DNA of 64,000 nt from Acidovorax sp. sif1233 (GCF_019218755.1 NZ_JAHUWZ010000001.1:434001-498000), one strand, 5' to 3'. Shown: positions 15,635-25,234, counted from the first letter of the stretch. The notes: a model not told the origin generated them from the sequence alone. Program-made: numbers and translations.

Positions 15635-18028
15635 TCAGTTGCGGAACAGGTCCAGGATGCGGTTTCGCTCCTCCGCCGGGGGCGGTGCGTGCGGGGCCAC
15701 CGCCGGTGACGCAGAGCGGTCATCAATGCCCACACTGGAGATGCCGCTGTGGCGGGCGTACTCCTCGTAGAACCACTCCCCGCCGACGTTGACGACGCCA
15801 GCCGGCACCGTGGGTTCCATGACAGGCACACCCTTGAGCGCGCGTTCCATGAAATTGATCCATACCGGCAGGCTGAGCCCGCCCCCGGTTTCGCGGCTTC
15901 CGAGGTTGCGGGGCGTGTCGTAACCAATCCAGGTCACGGCGGCGATGGTGGGCTGGTAGCCGGCGAACCATGCGTCGACCGAATCATTGGTGGTGCCGGT
16001 CTTTCCGTAAAGGTCCGGGCGTTTGAGCGTGGATTGCGCGCGCGCGGCGGTGCCGGACCGTGTCACCTCCTGAAGGAGGCTGTTCATGATGAAGGCGTTG
16101 CGGGCGTCGATCGCGCGGGGCTGCTCGCTGGTCACCGGTGGCGTTGTTTCCGAGATCACGCGGCCCTTGTGGTCCGTGACCTTGGCGATCAGCCAGGGAT
16201 TCACACGGTATCCGCCATTGGCGAACACGGAATAGGCGGTCGCCATCTGCAGCGGCGTGACCGAACCCGCGCCCAGGGCCATCGTGAGGTAGGCCGGGTG
16301 CTTTTCCGCATCGAAGCCAAAACGCGACACCCATTCCTGGGCCGTCTTGGGGCCCACGGCCTGCAGGATCCGGATCGAGATCATGTTCTTGGACTTGGCC
16401 AGGCCGGTGCGCATGCTCATGGGCCCGTCGTACTTTCCGTCGTAGTTCTTGGGCTCCCACGGCTGGCCGCCCGTGACGCCGGCGTCAAAGAACAGCGGGG
16501 CGTCATTGATGACCGTAGCGGGCGTGAACCCCTTTTCCAGCGCCGCGGAATAAATGAAGGGCTTGAAGCTAGACCCCGGCTGGCGCCACGCCTGGGCCGC
16601 GTGATTGAACTTGTTCTTGTCAAAGTCAAACCCACCCACCAGGGCCCGGATGGCCCCGCTGCGCGGGTCCAGGGCCACGAACGCGCCCTCGACTTCAGGC
16701 AGTTGTGTGATCTCCCAGGCGTTCTTTGGGGTCTTCACGACCCGGATCACCGCACCTCGGCGAATCTTGATGTTCGGCGGTGCCTTGTCGCTGAGGCCCG
16801 ACTGCGCGGGCTTCAGGCCGTCGCCGGTGATCTCGAGGTTGTCGCCGTTGGCCCGGGCCGCAATGATCTTGCGGGGAGAGGCTTCCAGAACGACGGCGGA
16901 GAGGACATCCCCGTTGTCCGGGTGATTGGCCAATGCGTCGTCAATGGCATCCTCGACCTCCTGGGCTGCAGTGGGCAAGGCCACGAACTTCTCCGGCCCC
17001 CGGTACTGCTGTCGCCGCTCGTAGTCCATGATGCCCCGGCGCAGCGACCCATAGGCAGCTTCCTGCTCTGCCGCGTTGAGGGTCGTGTAGACATTCAATC
17101 CCCGTGTGTAGGCCTCGTTGCCATACTGAGTGAAGATCAGCTGGCGCGCCATCTCGGCGACGTACTCCGCATGGATCCGGGTGTTGTCCGGTCCTGACCG
17201 GATTTTGAGTTCTTCCTTCTTGGCGTCCGTGGCCTGCTGGGCTGTGATGAATCCGTTCTCCTCCATGCGCTCGATGATGTACAGCTGCCTGGAGCGCGCC
17301 CGTTTCGGATTGCTGATCGGGTTGTACGCGGAGGGCGCCTTGGGCAGGCCGGCCAGCATGGCCGCCTCTGCCACCGACACGGCTTTCAATGGCTTGCCAA
17401 AATACGCCTCCGAGGCCGCCGCAAATCCATAAGCGCGATTGCCGAGATAAATCTGATTCATGTAAATTTCAAGAATCTGATCCTTGCTCAGTAAATGCTC
17501 AAGCTTGAATGTCAGTAAGATTTCGTAAATTTTGCGTGTAAATGTTTTCTCTGAAGAGAGGTAAACATTGCGTGCAACCTGCATCGTGATAGTGGATGCC
17601 CCCTGGCTTTTCACGCGGCCCAGATTGGCGAGACCAGCGCGAACCACGCCCTTGTAATCAACGCCGCCGTGTTGAAAGAAGCGGGCATCCTCAATGGCCA
17701 ATACTGCGTCCTTCATGACCTTGGGGATTTCTCCAATGGGGGTGAGATTGCGGCGCTCTTCCCCAAATTCGCCGAGCAAAGCACCTTCCGCTGAATAGAC
17801 GCGCAGGGGCAGCTTGGGCCGGTAGTCGGCGAGGTCGGAAATGTCCGGCAGGTTCGGGTAGGCGACGGCCAGGGCCACGGCGATGGTCAGCGCCAGCCCG
17901 AAAGCGGCTGCAGTTGCCAAGCCTGCGATCCAGAGGATTGCACGCAGGAACCAACGAAGCCAGGTGGGACGGTGGGGAGCGGGGGAGGAGTCCGGCTTGT
18001 CGGTGGACTTCGATGGAGAGGACGGCAT
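15635..18028 (-). CDS. mrcA: Penicillin-binding protein 1A, bifunctional glycosyltransferase/transpeptidase
   Basis: A 797-residue class A PBP that polymerises and cross-links peptidoglycan. A cytoplasmic Ser/Pro-rich tail precedes a membrane anchor (about 27-57). The GT51 domain carries catalytic Glu113 in AIEDARFFQHGGVD and the QGASTITMQVARN motif. The transpeptidase domain has the nucleophile in GSSFKP (near residue 486), KSKN as the SxN-type motif and KTGTTN near 675. An OB-like insertion lies between, as in PBP1A. It is divergent from the pilMNOPQ operon, a conserved neighbour arrangement. Confidence 0.96.
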   Translation of the reverse strand: MPSSPSKSTDKPDSSPAPHRPTWLRWFLRAILWIAGLATAAAFGLALTIAVALAVAYPNLPDISDLADYRPKLPLRVYSAEGALLGEFGEERRNLTPIGEIPKVMKDAVLAIEDARFFQHGGVDYKGVVRAGLANLGRVKSQGASTITMQVARNVYLSSEKTFTRKIYEILLTFKLEHLLSKDQILEIYMNQIYLGNRAYGFAAASEAYFGKPLKAVSVAEAAMLAGLPKAPSAYNPISNPKRARSRQLYIIERMEENGFITAQQATDAKKEELKIRSGPDNTRIHAEYVAEMARQLIFTQYGNEAYTRGLNVYTTLNAAEQEAAYGSLRRGIMDYERRQQYRGPEKFVALPTAAQEVEDAIDDALANHPDNGDVLSAVVLEASPRKIIAARANGDNLEITGDGLKPAQSGLSDKAPPNIKIRRGAVIRVVKTPKNAWEITQLPEVEGAFVALDPRSGAIRALVGGFDFDKNKFNHAAQAWRQPGSSFKPFIYSAALEKGFTPATVINDAPLFFDAGVTGGQPWEPKNYDGKYDGPMSMRTGLAKSKNMISIRILQAVGPKTAQEWVSRFGFDAEKHPAYLTMALGAGSVTPLQMATAYSVFANGGYRVNPWLIAKVTDHKGRVISETTPPVTSEQPRAIDARNAFIMNSLLQEVTRSGTAARAQSTLKRPDLYGKTGTTNDSVDAWFAGYQPTIAAVTWIGYDTPRNLGSRETGGGLSLPVWINFMERALKGVPVMEPTVPAGVVNVGGEWFYEEYARHSGISSVGIDDRSASPAVAPHAPPPAEERNRILDLFRN

Positions 18029-18211
18029 ATCGCTCCGGAGGGGTAGGGCCCCCCATTATAAAAATGTCTGCTCCTGAACACGGAAAATCGCAGCGCCGTG
18101 CGATGAGCAGGTCGCCAAAAGGCGCGCCACCCTCCCCAAACGGTCTTGCAAAGCGCGAAAAATTCGTCTGCTTTTGGCAACGCTCAGCAAGTGTTACGCG
18201 GGGAAAAATCT

Positions 18212-18240
18212 TTGCTGGAGAACTATCTTACTGATAGCAT
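18212..18240 (+). promoter_or_regulatory. Candidate sigma-70 promoter of the pilMNOPQ operon
   Basis: TTGCTG (18212-18217), a 17-base spacer and TAGCAT (18235-18240), about 65 bases before the pilM start in the divergent gap with mrcA. Confidence 0.4.
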
Positions 18241-18305
18241 TCATGTGAAGTGTTAAGTTTTGTTGCCTCATTTTGGCAAGTTACAGGGGACCAATCTTGA
18301 GCTCA

Positions 18306-19376
18306 ATGGGGTCTTTGTTCAGTCGCCAGTCTGCGCCGCTGCTGGGAATCGACATCAGTTCTTCCAGCGTCAAACTGGTCGAGCTGGGGCGTGATAAGGC
18401 GGGCAGTCTGGTGCTGGAGCGCTGTGCGATCGAGCCGCTGGAGCGCGGGTGGATCACCGATGGCAACATCGAGAAGTTCGATGAGGTCGCTGATGCCCTG
18501 CGCCGACTGGTCAAGAAAAGCGGCACGCGCACGAAGAACGTCGCCTTGGCGCTGCCGCCGTCGGCTGTCATCACCAAGAAGATCACGCTGCCAGGCGGGA
18601 TGACAGAACAGGAACTCGAAGTTCAGGTCGAGTCCGAGGCCAATCAGTACATTCCCTTCTCACTCGACGAAGTGAGTCTGGACTTCTGCGTCATCGGGCC
18701 CAGCAAGAACGCTCCTGGCGATGTGGACGTCCTCATTGCCGCGTCGCGCCGCGAGAAGGTACAGGACCGGCAAGGTTTGGCGGAGGCAGCCGGGCTCAAG
18801 CCAGTAGTGGTGGACATTGAATCCCATGCGTCCCGTCTGGCTGCTGGCCGCCTGATTGAGGCGTTGCCGAAGAAGGGGGTGGATGCCATGGTCGCACTTT
18901 TTGAAGTGGGAGCCCTGACCACGAGCATGCAGGTCATTCGCAACGAGGAAGTTCTTTACGACCGCGACCAAGCATTTGGTGGCGCGCAGCTTACCCAACT
19001 GATTGTTCGCCAGTACGGGTTCTCCGTCGAAGAGGCCGAAAGCAAGAAGCGAAATGGTGACCTTCCTGAAGATTATCAATCTGCCGTCCTTCGGCCTTTT
19101 GTAGACAGCATGGCGCAAGAAATTGGCCGGGCATTACAGTTCTTCTTCACGAGTACACCCCACAACCGCGTTGATCACATCATGTTGGCCGGAGGATCTG
19201 CTCCATTGCCAGGCCTGACAGAAGCAGTGACCCAGCAGACCGGATTCGCGTGCAGCGCCGTCAATCCATTTGACGGCATGGAAATTGGAAGTTCCGTTCG
19301 TTTGAAAAAAATGGTGCGTGAAGCACCGTCGTATCTGACCTCATGCGGTCTGGCCATGCGGAGGTTTCTGCAGTGA
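18306..19376 (+). CDS. pilM: Type IV pilus inner-membrane platform protein PilM
   Basis: A 356-residue actin-like cytoplasmic ATP-binding protein that anchors the PilN tail. Motifs LLGIDISSSSVKLVEL (phosphate 1) and MLAGGSAPLPGL (adenosine) are present. The ATG at 18306 gives the same N-terminal length as PilM of Pseudomonas. A TTG at 18297 has a better-spaced GGGGA and is an alternative start adding three residues. The stop overlaps the GTG start of pilN. G+C falls within this gene towards its 3' end. Confidence 0.93.
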   Translation: MGSLFSRQSAPLLGIDISSSSVKLVELGRDKAGSLVLERCAIEPLERGWITDGNIEKFDEVADALRRLVKKSGTRTKNVALALPPSAVITKKITLPGGMTEQELEVQVESEANQYIPFSLDEVSLDFCVIGPSKNAPGDVDVLIAASRREKVQDRQGLAEAAGLKPVVVDIESHASRLAAGRLIEALPKKGVDAMVALFEVGALTTSMQVIRNEEVLYDRDQAFGGAQLTQLIVRQYGFSVEEAESKKRNGDLPEDYQSAVLRPFVDSMAQEIGRALQFFFTSTPHNRVDHIMLAGGSAPLPGLTEAVTQQTGFACSAVNPFDGMEIGSSVRLKKMVREAPSYLTSCGLAMRRFLQ

Positions 19377-19981
19377 TATTGATCAACTTACTTCCTCACC
19401 GGGAAGCTGCGCGCAAACGTCGAAAAGAGGCCTTTCAGGCCACGATGTTTGCATCATTCCTTATTGGTCTGGCTATTGCGGGTGCGATTTACTGGTGGTT
19501 TCAGATGATGATCACAGCTCAGCAGGAGCGAAATACATTCTTGCAGAGCGAAATTAAAATTCTTGAAGGGCAGATCAAGGAAATCGCGACGATTGAAGAT
19601 GAGATTGCTGCTCTGCGGGCAAGACAAAAAGCTGTGGAAGATCTTCAATCTGACCGCAATCTGCCCGTTCATTTGCTCAATGAGCTTGTGCGCCAGATAC
19701 CGGAGGGTGCGTACGTGACCAGCATCAAGCAAACTGAGCAGGTCATTGCCATGCAAGGCGTCGCTCAATCCAATGAACGTGTTTCTGAGATGCTCCGCAA
19801 TCTCACGGATAACACCCCGTGGTTATCGAAGCCGGAATTGGTGGAGATTGTGGCAAGTAACGTTGCGCTTTCCTCCAAGGATCAGCGTCGGGTCTCATCC
19901 TTCAATCTGCGCTTCCGGCTGATGCGCACCGGGGAAGCACAAAAAGCAAAAGACGCTGCCAGCGCCGCGATTGGGAAATAA
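19373..19981 (+). CDS. pilN: Type IV pilus assembly protein PilN
   Basis: A 202-residue bitopic inner-membrane protein. The short cytoplasmic N-terminus ILINLLPHREAARKRRKE contains the conserved INLLP motif that binds PilM; one helix follows (about 24-42), then a periplasmic coiled coil and a ferredoxin-like domain that pairs with PilO. The start is a GTG overlapping the pilM stop (GTGA), chosen because INLLPHR must be close to the N-terminus. Confidence 0.92.
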   Translation: MILINLLPHREAARKRRKEAFQATMFASFLIGLAIAGAIYWWFQMMITAQQERNTFLQSEIKILEGQIKEIATIEDEIAALRARQKAVEDLQSDRNLPVHLLNELVRQIPEGAYVTSIKQTEQVIAMQGVAQSNERVSEMLRNLTDNTPWLSKPELVEIVASNVALSSKDQRRVSSFNLRFRLMRTGEAQKAKDAASAAIGK

Positions 19982-19983
19982 AT

Positions 19984-20661
19984 ATGGCAAAAAAATCAAA
20001 GGCAAATATTGATTTCGTTGCTTTGCAGGACGGTCTTTCTAGGCAATTTCGAAACCTGGACCCTAAAGATCCTTCGTTGTGGCCGGTAGTCCCTAAGGTA
20101 TTGCTTTGCTTCTTTATTGCAGCTGCTGTAGCAACTATCTTATGGTTCGTAAAAATCAATGAGTATGAGGTGGAGCTCACTGCTGAAGTGGCGAAGGAGC
20201 AAGCTCTTCGTCAGGACTATCAATCTAAATTGATTAAGGCGGTGAGCTTGGAGGCGTTGAAGCGACAGAGAGAGCAGGTACAGCAATACGTGATTCAGCT
20301 TGAAAAACAGCTGCCTAGCAAGGCTGAGATGGCGGCGCTCTTGTCCGATATCAATCAGGCGGGGCTCGGTCGGAGCTTGCAGTTCGACCTGTTTCGACCG
20401 GGGCAAGTGGTCGCAAGGGAGTATTATGCCGAGTTACCAATCCAGGTGCGTGTCACGGGGAAGTACCATGATATGGGGGCGTTCGCATCAGATATCGCTC
20501 ATCTTTCTCGAATTGTCACTCTTAATAATATATCAATAAATCCCGTTGCAAAGGATGCAAACGGAGTCCTGACAATGGAAGCGACGGCGCGTACTTTCAG
20601 GTATCTTGATCCCGAAGAAATTCAGGCTCAGAAGCAGGCGATAAAGGCTAATAAAAAATGA
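19984..20661 (+). CDS. pilO: Type IV pilus assembly protein PilO
   Basis: A 225-residue bitopic protein of the alignment subcomplex. A cytoplasmic N-terminus, one membrane helix (about 35-57), a coiled coil (60-110) and the PilO domain with LPSKAEMAALLSDINQAG and FRPGQ...YYAELPIQVRVTGKYHDMGAFASDIA are visible. It starts two bases after pilN and overlaps pilP by four. Codon use is much more AT-rich (about 50% G+C) than in flanking housekeeping genes. Confidence 0.93.
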   Translation: MAKKSKANIDFVALQDGLSRQFRNLDPKDPSLWPVVPKVLLCFFIAAAVATILWFVKINEYEVELTAEVAKEQALRQDYQSKLIKAVSLEALKRQREQVQQYVIQLEKQLPSKAEMAALLSDINQAGLGRSLQFDLFRPGQVVAREYYAELPIQVRVTGKYHDMGAFASDIAHLSRIVTLNNISINPVAKDANGVLTMEATARTFRYLDPEEIQAQKQAIKANKK

Positions 20662-21200
20662 CGTCTTATAAACTGACTGGGTTGGTTTTCGTCTCTTTAT
20701 TATTGAGCGGCTGTGGATCATCGGGCGACGAAGAGTTGCGCCAATGGATGTCTGAATTGCGCGCGACAACCAAGCCTCGCATTACTCCGTTGACCGAACC
20801 GAAGCAATTCATTCCTCAGGCCTATTCGATGGATTCGGGCGTGGAGCCTTTTAACGCGGTGAAATTGACGCAGGCGCTACGCCGGGAGTCTACGCAATCT
20901 ACTTCAAACGCCGCTCTCATCGCGCCAGAGATGGCTAGACGAAAAGAGCCGCTCGAGGCTTATCCGTTGGATGTCATGGCCATGGTCGGTAGCCTGGATA
21001 AAAAAGGAATGCCCACCGCACTTTTAAAGGTTGACAAATTACTTTATCAGGTACGAGTTGGAAATTATATCGGGCAAAATTACGGGAAAATAACAAAAAT
21101 AACCGAAAATTCAATTCAACTGCGAGAGATCGTGCAGGACGCTACAGGTGACTGGGTCGAGCGCGCAGTTTCGCTGGATCTGCAAGAGGGCAAAAAATGA
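20658..21200 (+). CDS. pilP: Type IV pilus lipoprotein PilP
   Basis: A 180-residue periplasmic inner-membrane lipoprotein with lipobox LSGC (C19) that links PilN/PilO to the PilQ secretin. The C-terminal beta domain includes EAYPLDVMAMVGSLDKKG and GNYIGQNYGKITKITE, the standard HR-type fold. It is coupled to pilO and pilQ by ATGA overlaps on both sides. AT-rich like its neighbours. Confidence 0.93.
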   Translation: MTSYKLTGLVFVSLLLSGCGSSGDEELRQWMSELRATTKPRITPLTEPKQFIPQAYSMDSGVEPFNAVKLTQALRRESTQSTSNAALIAPEMARRKEPLEAYPLDVMAMVGSLDKKGMPTALLKVDKLLYQVRVGNYIGQNYGKITKITENSIQLREIVQDATGDWVERAVSLDLQEGKK

Positions 21201-23341
21201 AATACTCGAAAGCTTACATAGTAAAAATCTGCCGAATTGCGATTGGGTTCTCAATCGCAATTCTGGCTCCTCTTGAGGTTCTTGCAGATACTGTTATCCG
21301 TTCTGTGACGGGGAGCGTGCAAAACGGTGTGGACGTCATACGTATTGATTTTGCGGAACCTCTTAAGGAAATTCCAACAGGCTTTGCGATTCAAACGCCT
21401 CCGCGCATTGCCTTGGATTTTCCTGGTGCATCGAATGCAATCGGAAAAAACAATATCGAAGTCGGTCAGGGGAATGTAAAATCTGTCAATGTGGTTCAAG
21501 CTGGCGATCGGTCTCGGGTTGTTCTTAATTTGAAGCAATCGACATCCTATCAAGCTGAAATCCAAGGAAACTCGTTGTTGATTTCTTTGGCAACAGCTCC
21601 TTCAGCGTATTCCGCATCCCAGCCTGCTCAGGCGCTAACGTTTTCGGATCCTGCAAATAATGATATTCAAACATTAAAAGACGTGGATTTCAGGCGGGGA
21701 AGCGATGGCTCCGGACGGGTCATCGTGACGCTTCCATCCAGTCAGGTTGGGGTTGACATACGCCAACAGGGCAAGGGCTTGGTCGTCGATTTTCTGAAGT
21801 CTTCTTTGCCGGAAGGTCTGCGCCGTCGCTTGGATGTAGGTGATTTTGGTACGCCTGTGCAAGCCATTACGACCATGCAGCAAGGTGAAAGAGTGCGGAT
21901 GACGATCGATCCCGTTGGCGATTGGGAGCACAGTGCATATCAAAGTGATAGCCAGTTTGTAATTGAGATTCGCCAAAAGAAAGTGGATCTGAACAAGCTT
22001 ACTCAAGGTCCTGGGTTCAATGGAGAGAAGTTGTCGCTTAACTTCCAGAACATTGAAGTTCGCTCACTTTTGCAAGTGATAGCTGATTTTACAAATTTCA
22101 ATATTGTTACCTCGGACACCGTCTCGGGCTCACTAACTCTCCGCCTCAAAGATGTGCCCTGGGATCAAGCACTCCAAATCATCATGGATGCCAAGGGCCT
22201 TGGCATGCGTAAATCAGGAACGGTTTTGTGGATTGCCCCCAAAGATGAAATTGATGATCGGACAAAAAAGGACTATGAATCCGCGCTGGCGATTCAAAAG
22301 CTGGAACCGCTAAGGACTCAGGCATTTCAAATGAACTATGCCAAGGCGGTGGACATGGTCACCCAATTGACTGCGTCAAGTAGCGGTGGGGGATCCGGAG
22401 GGACATCAAATAGATTCCTTTCTGAGAGAGGGAGTGCAATTGCCGAACCCAGAACCAATCAACTGTTTGTGACTGATACTGCGAGCAAGTTAGAGGAAGT
22501 TCGCCAGTTGCTGTTGACTCTGGATGTCGCTGTTCGGCAAGTGATGATTGAGGCAAGAATTGTCGAGGCTTCCGATACTTTTGGGCGTTCGCTGGGTGTT
22601 CGCTTGGGTGGGACAGATCTGCGCGCTAATCGTGGCGGGACAGGCGGGTACAACCTTGGCGGTGGTAATAGTGTTGCTTTCGGCACTAGCTACAGCAACG
22701 CTGTCGCATCCTCTGGTGCGGGCGGGACTGCAAATACCTTGGGTAACTTTGTTAATCTACCTGCACAGGCGCAAGGTGGATTCGATCCAGCTAGTTTTGC
22801 AATATCTATTTTCAATTCCGCGGCCAATCGATTCTTGAACCTTGAAATATCGGCGATGGAAGCTGATGGGAAAGGCAAGATTGTCTCCAGTCCCCGGGTT
22901 GTGACTGCAGATCAGACCAAGGCATCGATAGAGCAGGGTACGGAATTTCCTTATCCAGTGACTGCTCCTAATGGCGGAACCGTCATAGCCTTTAAAAAGG
23001 CTGTGTTGAAGTTGGAGGTCCTGCCTCAGATAACCCCTGAAGGAAATATCATTCTTGATCTGGATGTTAACAAAGACAGTCCGGGGGAAATTCTTCAGAA
23101 TGTACGGGCAATTAATACCAAACATATTAAAACCCAGGTATTGGTTGAAAATGGCGGAACGGTTGTGATTGGCGGGATTTTTGAACTTTTTGAAGATGAT
23201 GCAGAGGCCAAAGTTCCGTTTTTGGGAGACATCCCAGGTGTCGGAAATTTATTTAAAACAAAAACCAAGCAGGCAAATAAGCAGGAAATGCTCATATTTA
23301 TTACGCCCAAGGTAATTACTGAACGTACTGCGGTTCGTTGA
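21197..23341 (+). CDS. pilQ: Type IV pilus secretin PilQ
   Basis: A 714-residue outer-membrane secretin precursor. A signal peptide (about 1-31) is followed by AMIN-type peptidoglycan-binding segments (about 35-250), an STN domain (NFQNIEVRSLLQVIADFTN...), an N1 domain with a Gly/Ser-rich loop (SSSGGGSGG) and the C-terminal secretin domain with VPFLGDIPGVGNLFK and KQEMLIFITPKVI. It forms the pore for pilus extrusion and DNA uptake. G+C is about 45-50%, well below the window mean. In related genomes aroK usually follows; here a lipoprotein gene does. Confidence 0.95.
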   Translation: MKYSKAYIVKICRIAIGFSIAILAPLEVLADTVIRSVTGSVQNGVDVIRIDFAEPLKEIPTGFAIQTPPRIALDFPGASNAIGKNNIEVGQGNVKSVNVVQAGDRSRVVLNLKQSTSYQAEIQGNSLLISLATAPSAYSASQPAQALTFSDPANNDIQTLKDVDFRRGSDGSGRVIVTLPSSQVGVDIRQQGKGLVVDFLKSSLPEGLRRRLDVGDFGTPVQAITTMQQGERVRMTIDPVGDWEHSAYQSDSQFVIEIRQKKVDLNKLTQGPGFNGEKLSLNFQNIEVRSLLQVIADFTNFNIVTSDTVSGSLTLRLKDVPWDQALQIIMDAKGLGMRKSGTVLWIAPKDEIDDRTKKDYESALAIQKLEPLRTQAFQMNYAKAVDMVTQLTASSSGGGSGGTSNRFLSERGSAIAEPRTNQLFVTDTASKLEEVRQLLLTLDVAVRQVMIEARIVEASDTFGRSLGVRLGGTDLRANRGGTGGYNLGGGNSVAFGTSYSNAVASSGAGGTANTLGNFVNLPAQAQGGFDPASFAISIFNSAANRFLNLEISAMEADGKGKIVSSPRVVTADQTKASIEQGTEFPYPVTAPNGGTVIAFKKAVLKLEVLPQITPEGNIILDLDVNKDSPGEILQNVRAINTKHIKTQVLVENGGTVVIGGIFELFEDDAEAKVPFLGDIPGVGNLFKTKTKQANKQEMLIFITPKVITERTAVR

Positions 23342-23363
23342 TGCAAATTTATAGGGAAAGAAA

Positions 23364-24890
23364 ATGCAGAAAAGATTCAAAACTCTCATGATCGCAACAA
23401 CCATTGCGCTGTCGGCGTGTGGTGGAGGTGGTGGAAGCCCGGGTGAAACCCAGGAGCACTACACCATTACTTTACGTGCGGACAAGGCACAGTTGCCGAT
23501 CAATATCGCCGACGCGCTGCCCGGTCTTGGTGCTTACCGACCCTACACAACAACTCTTTACGTTGAAGCCCGAAAAGGAAATTTACCAATACCTGGTGGC
23601 GAGGATATTTTTGCATGTAATGTCGCGGGAGGTTTGGATTCCGGTGCGCTGTATTATCTGGATGGTAAATCGGAGCACGAAACAGAAGTTGATGATGGCA
23701 ATGGTGGGACGGTTAAAGTTCCTAGCGCATATCGAAATATTACGCTAGGCTCAAACGCTGGTGGCAATTCTTTTCATTTCCATGCAGGGGACCAGGCGGG
23801 AAATGCCCGCATTACGTGTACGGTTCAAGACCCTCTTGATAAGCAACAAAGATCAGCCAGCGTGGAGATTTCCGTTGGAGGTGCAACGGGCAAGCCTGCC
23901 AGCGTCCGTCTGGCAGCCCAAGTCAATGATATTCTGGGAACCAAGTTCAATGCGAACGGTATTCTGAATCAAATGGCCATTCAGGCGTTTGTCATGGATG
24001 ATGCGAATCAGCCAACTGGCAGCACGTCGGGTTCGAATGTACAGGTTCGTATTCTCTCGGGAACCGACGCAGCCGTAGGCGCCCGTTTGGTTGCGGGGAG
24101 CCAGAGTGGCAGTGTGCTTCAGTTGCCTTCGATTGGCGGGGTTGCACTCTTTTCGCTGCTGAGCGGTACGGAAACCGGCACGATCTTCCTGGAAATGACT
24201 GCTGATCGTGCTGACAACAATGTAAGCAACGGCATCTCGGATCCGATGGTTGGCATTCTCCCGATTCAAGTGATGGCGGCACGTACAGTTGCGCCTACGA
24301 TCGATAATAAGGATCTAGGAACCATTACTAAGGGTATCCCATTCACGGCATACTTGGAGGCGAAGAACGGTTTGCCACCCTTCACCTGGGCGGCTACTGG
24401 CCTGCCTACAGGGCTCACCGTGGATGCGAGTACGGGTATTCTGAGCGGTACGGTAAGCCAGGATGCGGCAGAGCGTGAGTACCGTGTTACGGTCACTGCC
24501 ACTGATAAGAACAAGATATCTGCAACTGCCACGATTACATTCAAGGTGGTCGGCGGCCTGCCAGAAGATTTTGCCATCGGCGATTGCAACTCTACGGCAG
24601 TTTGCTCGCTGGGATCTGCGCCTGTCGGGAAAAACTTCACTTATTCGTTCGTCTCGTCGACAACGGGTGTGACGTGGTCCTTTGGCGGTTTGCCAGCGTG
24701 GTTGACTGCAGGAACATCGCCTACGGCTGGCGTTTTGAATGGCGTACCGAAGGTGACTAATTGCGGTAGCCAACGATTCTTGGTCACGGCGACGAAGGGG
24801 GCGACGTCGGTGACTCGCACGTTCAATATTGACGTTGTGACCGGACCAATACCTCCTGGTGGTGTGCCGGAAGATTACACGTGCCCCTGA
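23364..24890 (+). CDS. Large Ig-like (He_PIG) surface lipoprotein of unknown function
   Basis: A 508-residue lipoprotein precursor with lipobox LSAC (C19) followed by a glycine run (GGGGGS), a typical outer-membrane lipoprotein linker. Residues of about 25-300 are beta-rich without a motif I can name. About 315-395 is a He_PIG-type Ig repeat (GLPPFTWAATGLPTGLTVDASTGILSGT); about 420-495 is a second, diverged copy ending in a Pro/Gly tail. It lies 22 bp after pilQ in the same low-GC block and ends before a good terminator, so it may be the last gene of the pil operon. A pilus-associated or adhesive role is inferred from position and fold only. Confidence 0.8.
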   Translation: MQKRFKTLMIATTIALSACGGGGGSPGETQEHYTITLRADKAQLPINIADALPGLGAYRPYTTTLYVEARKGNLPIPGGEDIFACNVAGGLDSGALYYLDGKSEHETEVDDGNGGTVKVPSAYRNITLGSNAGGNSFHFHAGDQAGNARITCTVQDPLDKQQRSASVEISVGGATGKPASVRLAAQVNDILGTKFNANGILNQMAIQAFVMDDANQPTGSTSGSNVQVRILSGTDAAVGARLVAGSQSGSVLQLPSIGGVALFSLLSGTETGTIFLEMTADRADNNVSNGISDPMVGILPIQVMAARTVAPTIDNKDLGTITKGIPFTAYLEAKNGLPPFTWAATGLPTGLTVDASTGILSGTVSQDAAEREYRVTVTATDKNKISATATITFKVVGGLPEDFAIGDCNSTAVCSLGSAPVGKNFTYSFVSSTTGVTWSFGGLPAWLTAGTSPTAGVLNGVPKVTNCGSQRFLVTATKGATSVTRTFNIDVVTGPIPPGGVPEDYTCP

Positions 24891-25234
24891 GTAGCTAGCT
24901 CGCCACCCCTGAGAGAGATGGAGGGTGGCAGGTAATTAATCAGAATTTCTATGACTTTATCCCCGGCATGTCCGGGGATTTTTTCGTCTCGAGTTTGAGC
25001 GACCGGGTGATTCTGGCTCCTGACTAGCATCTTCTCCAGATTGGTTTTTGTCAGGCGAGGTGGAGGTCTTGCTTAGCATGGTTGGTGCACGCACACACAC
25101 CCGTCGGGGCGAATCTTTCTCGCCACAGGGCGTATGTGGACGCTCTTGCCGGGATTGATTTGTCCCCGGCATCTCCAGCATGCACAATAGCTTTGGCGAC
25201 GAAGCATCGCGTCGTCGTAAAAATACCTTTTTTT
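24891..25234. other. Gap between the Ig-like lipoprotein and aroB; no aroK
   Basis: This 344-base stretch holds a 7-bp hairpin (GCCACCC 24902-24908 / GGGTGGC 24923-24929), the terminator at 24960-24985 and presumably the aroB promoter. Neither strand shows a P-loop of the GxxGxGKS/T kind expected for shikimate kinase, or any other recognisable gene remnant. Confidence 0.6.
24960..24985 (+). terminator. Rho-independent terminator after the pil block
   Basis: TCCCCGG (24960-24966) pairs with CCGGGGA (24972-24978) around CATGT, followed by a T-run at about 24980-24984. Confidence 0.88.

Noticed and set aside
24986-25234. Remnant of aroK before aroB
   Set aside because: No P-loop or other shikimate kinase motif in any frame; the open frame running into aroB is Ser/Pro/His-rich and unlike the family.
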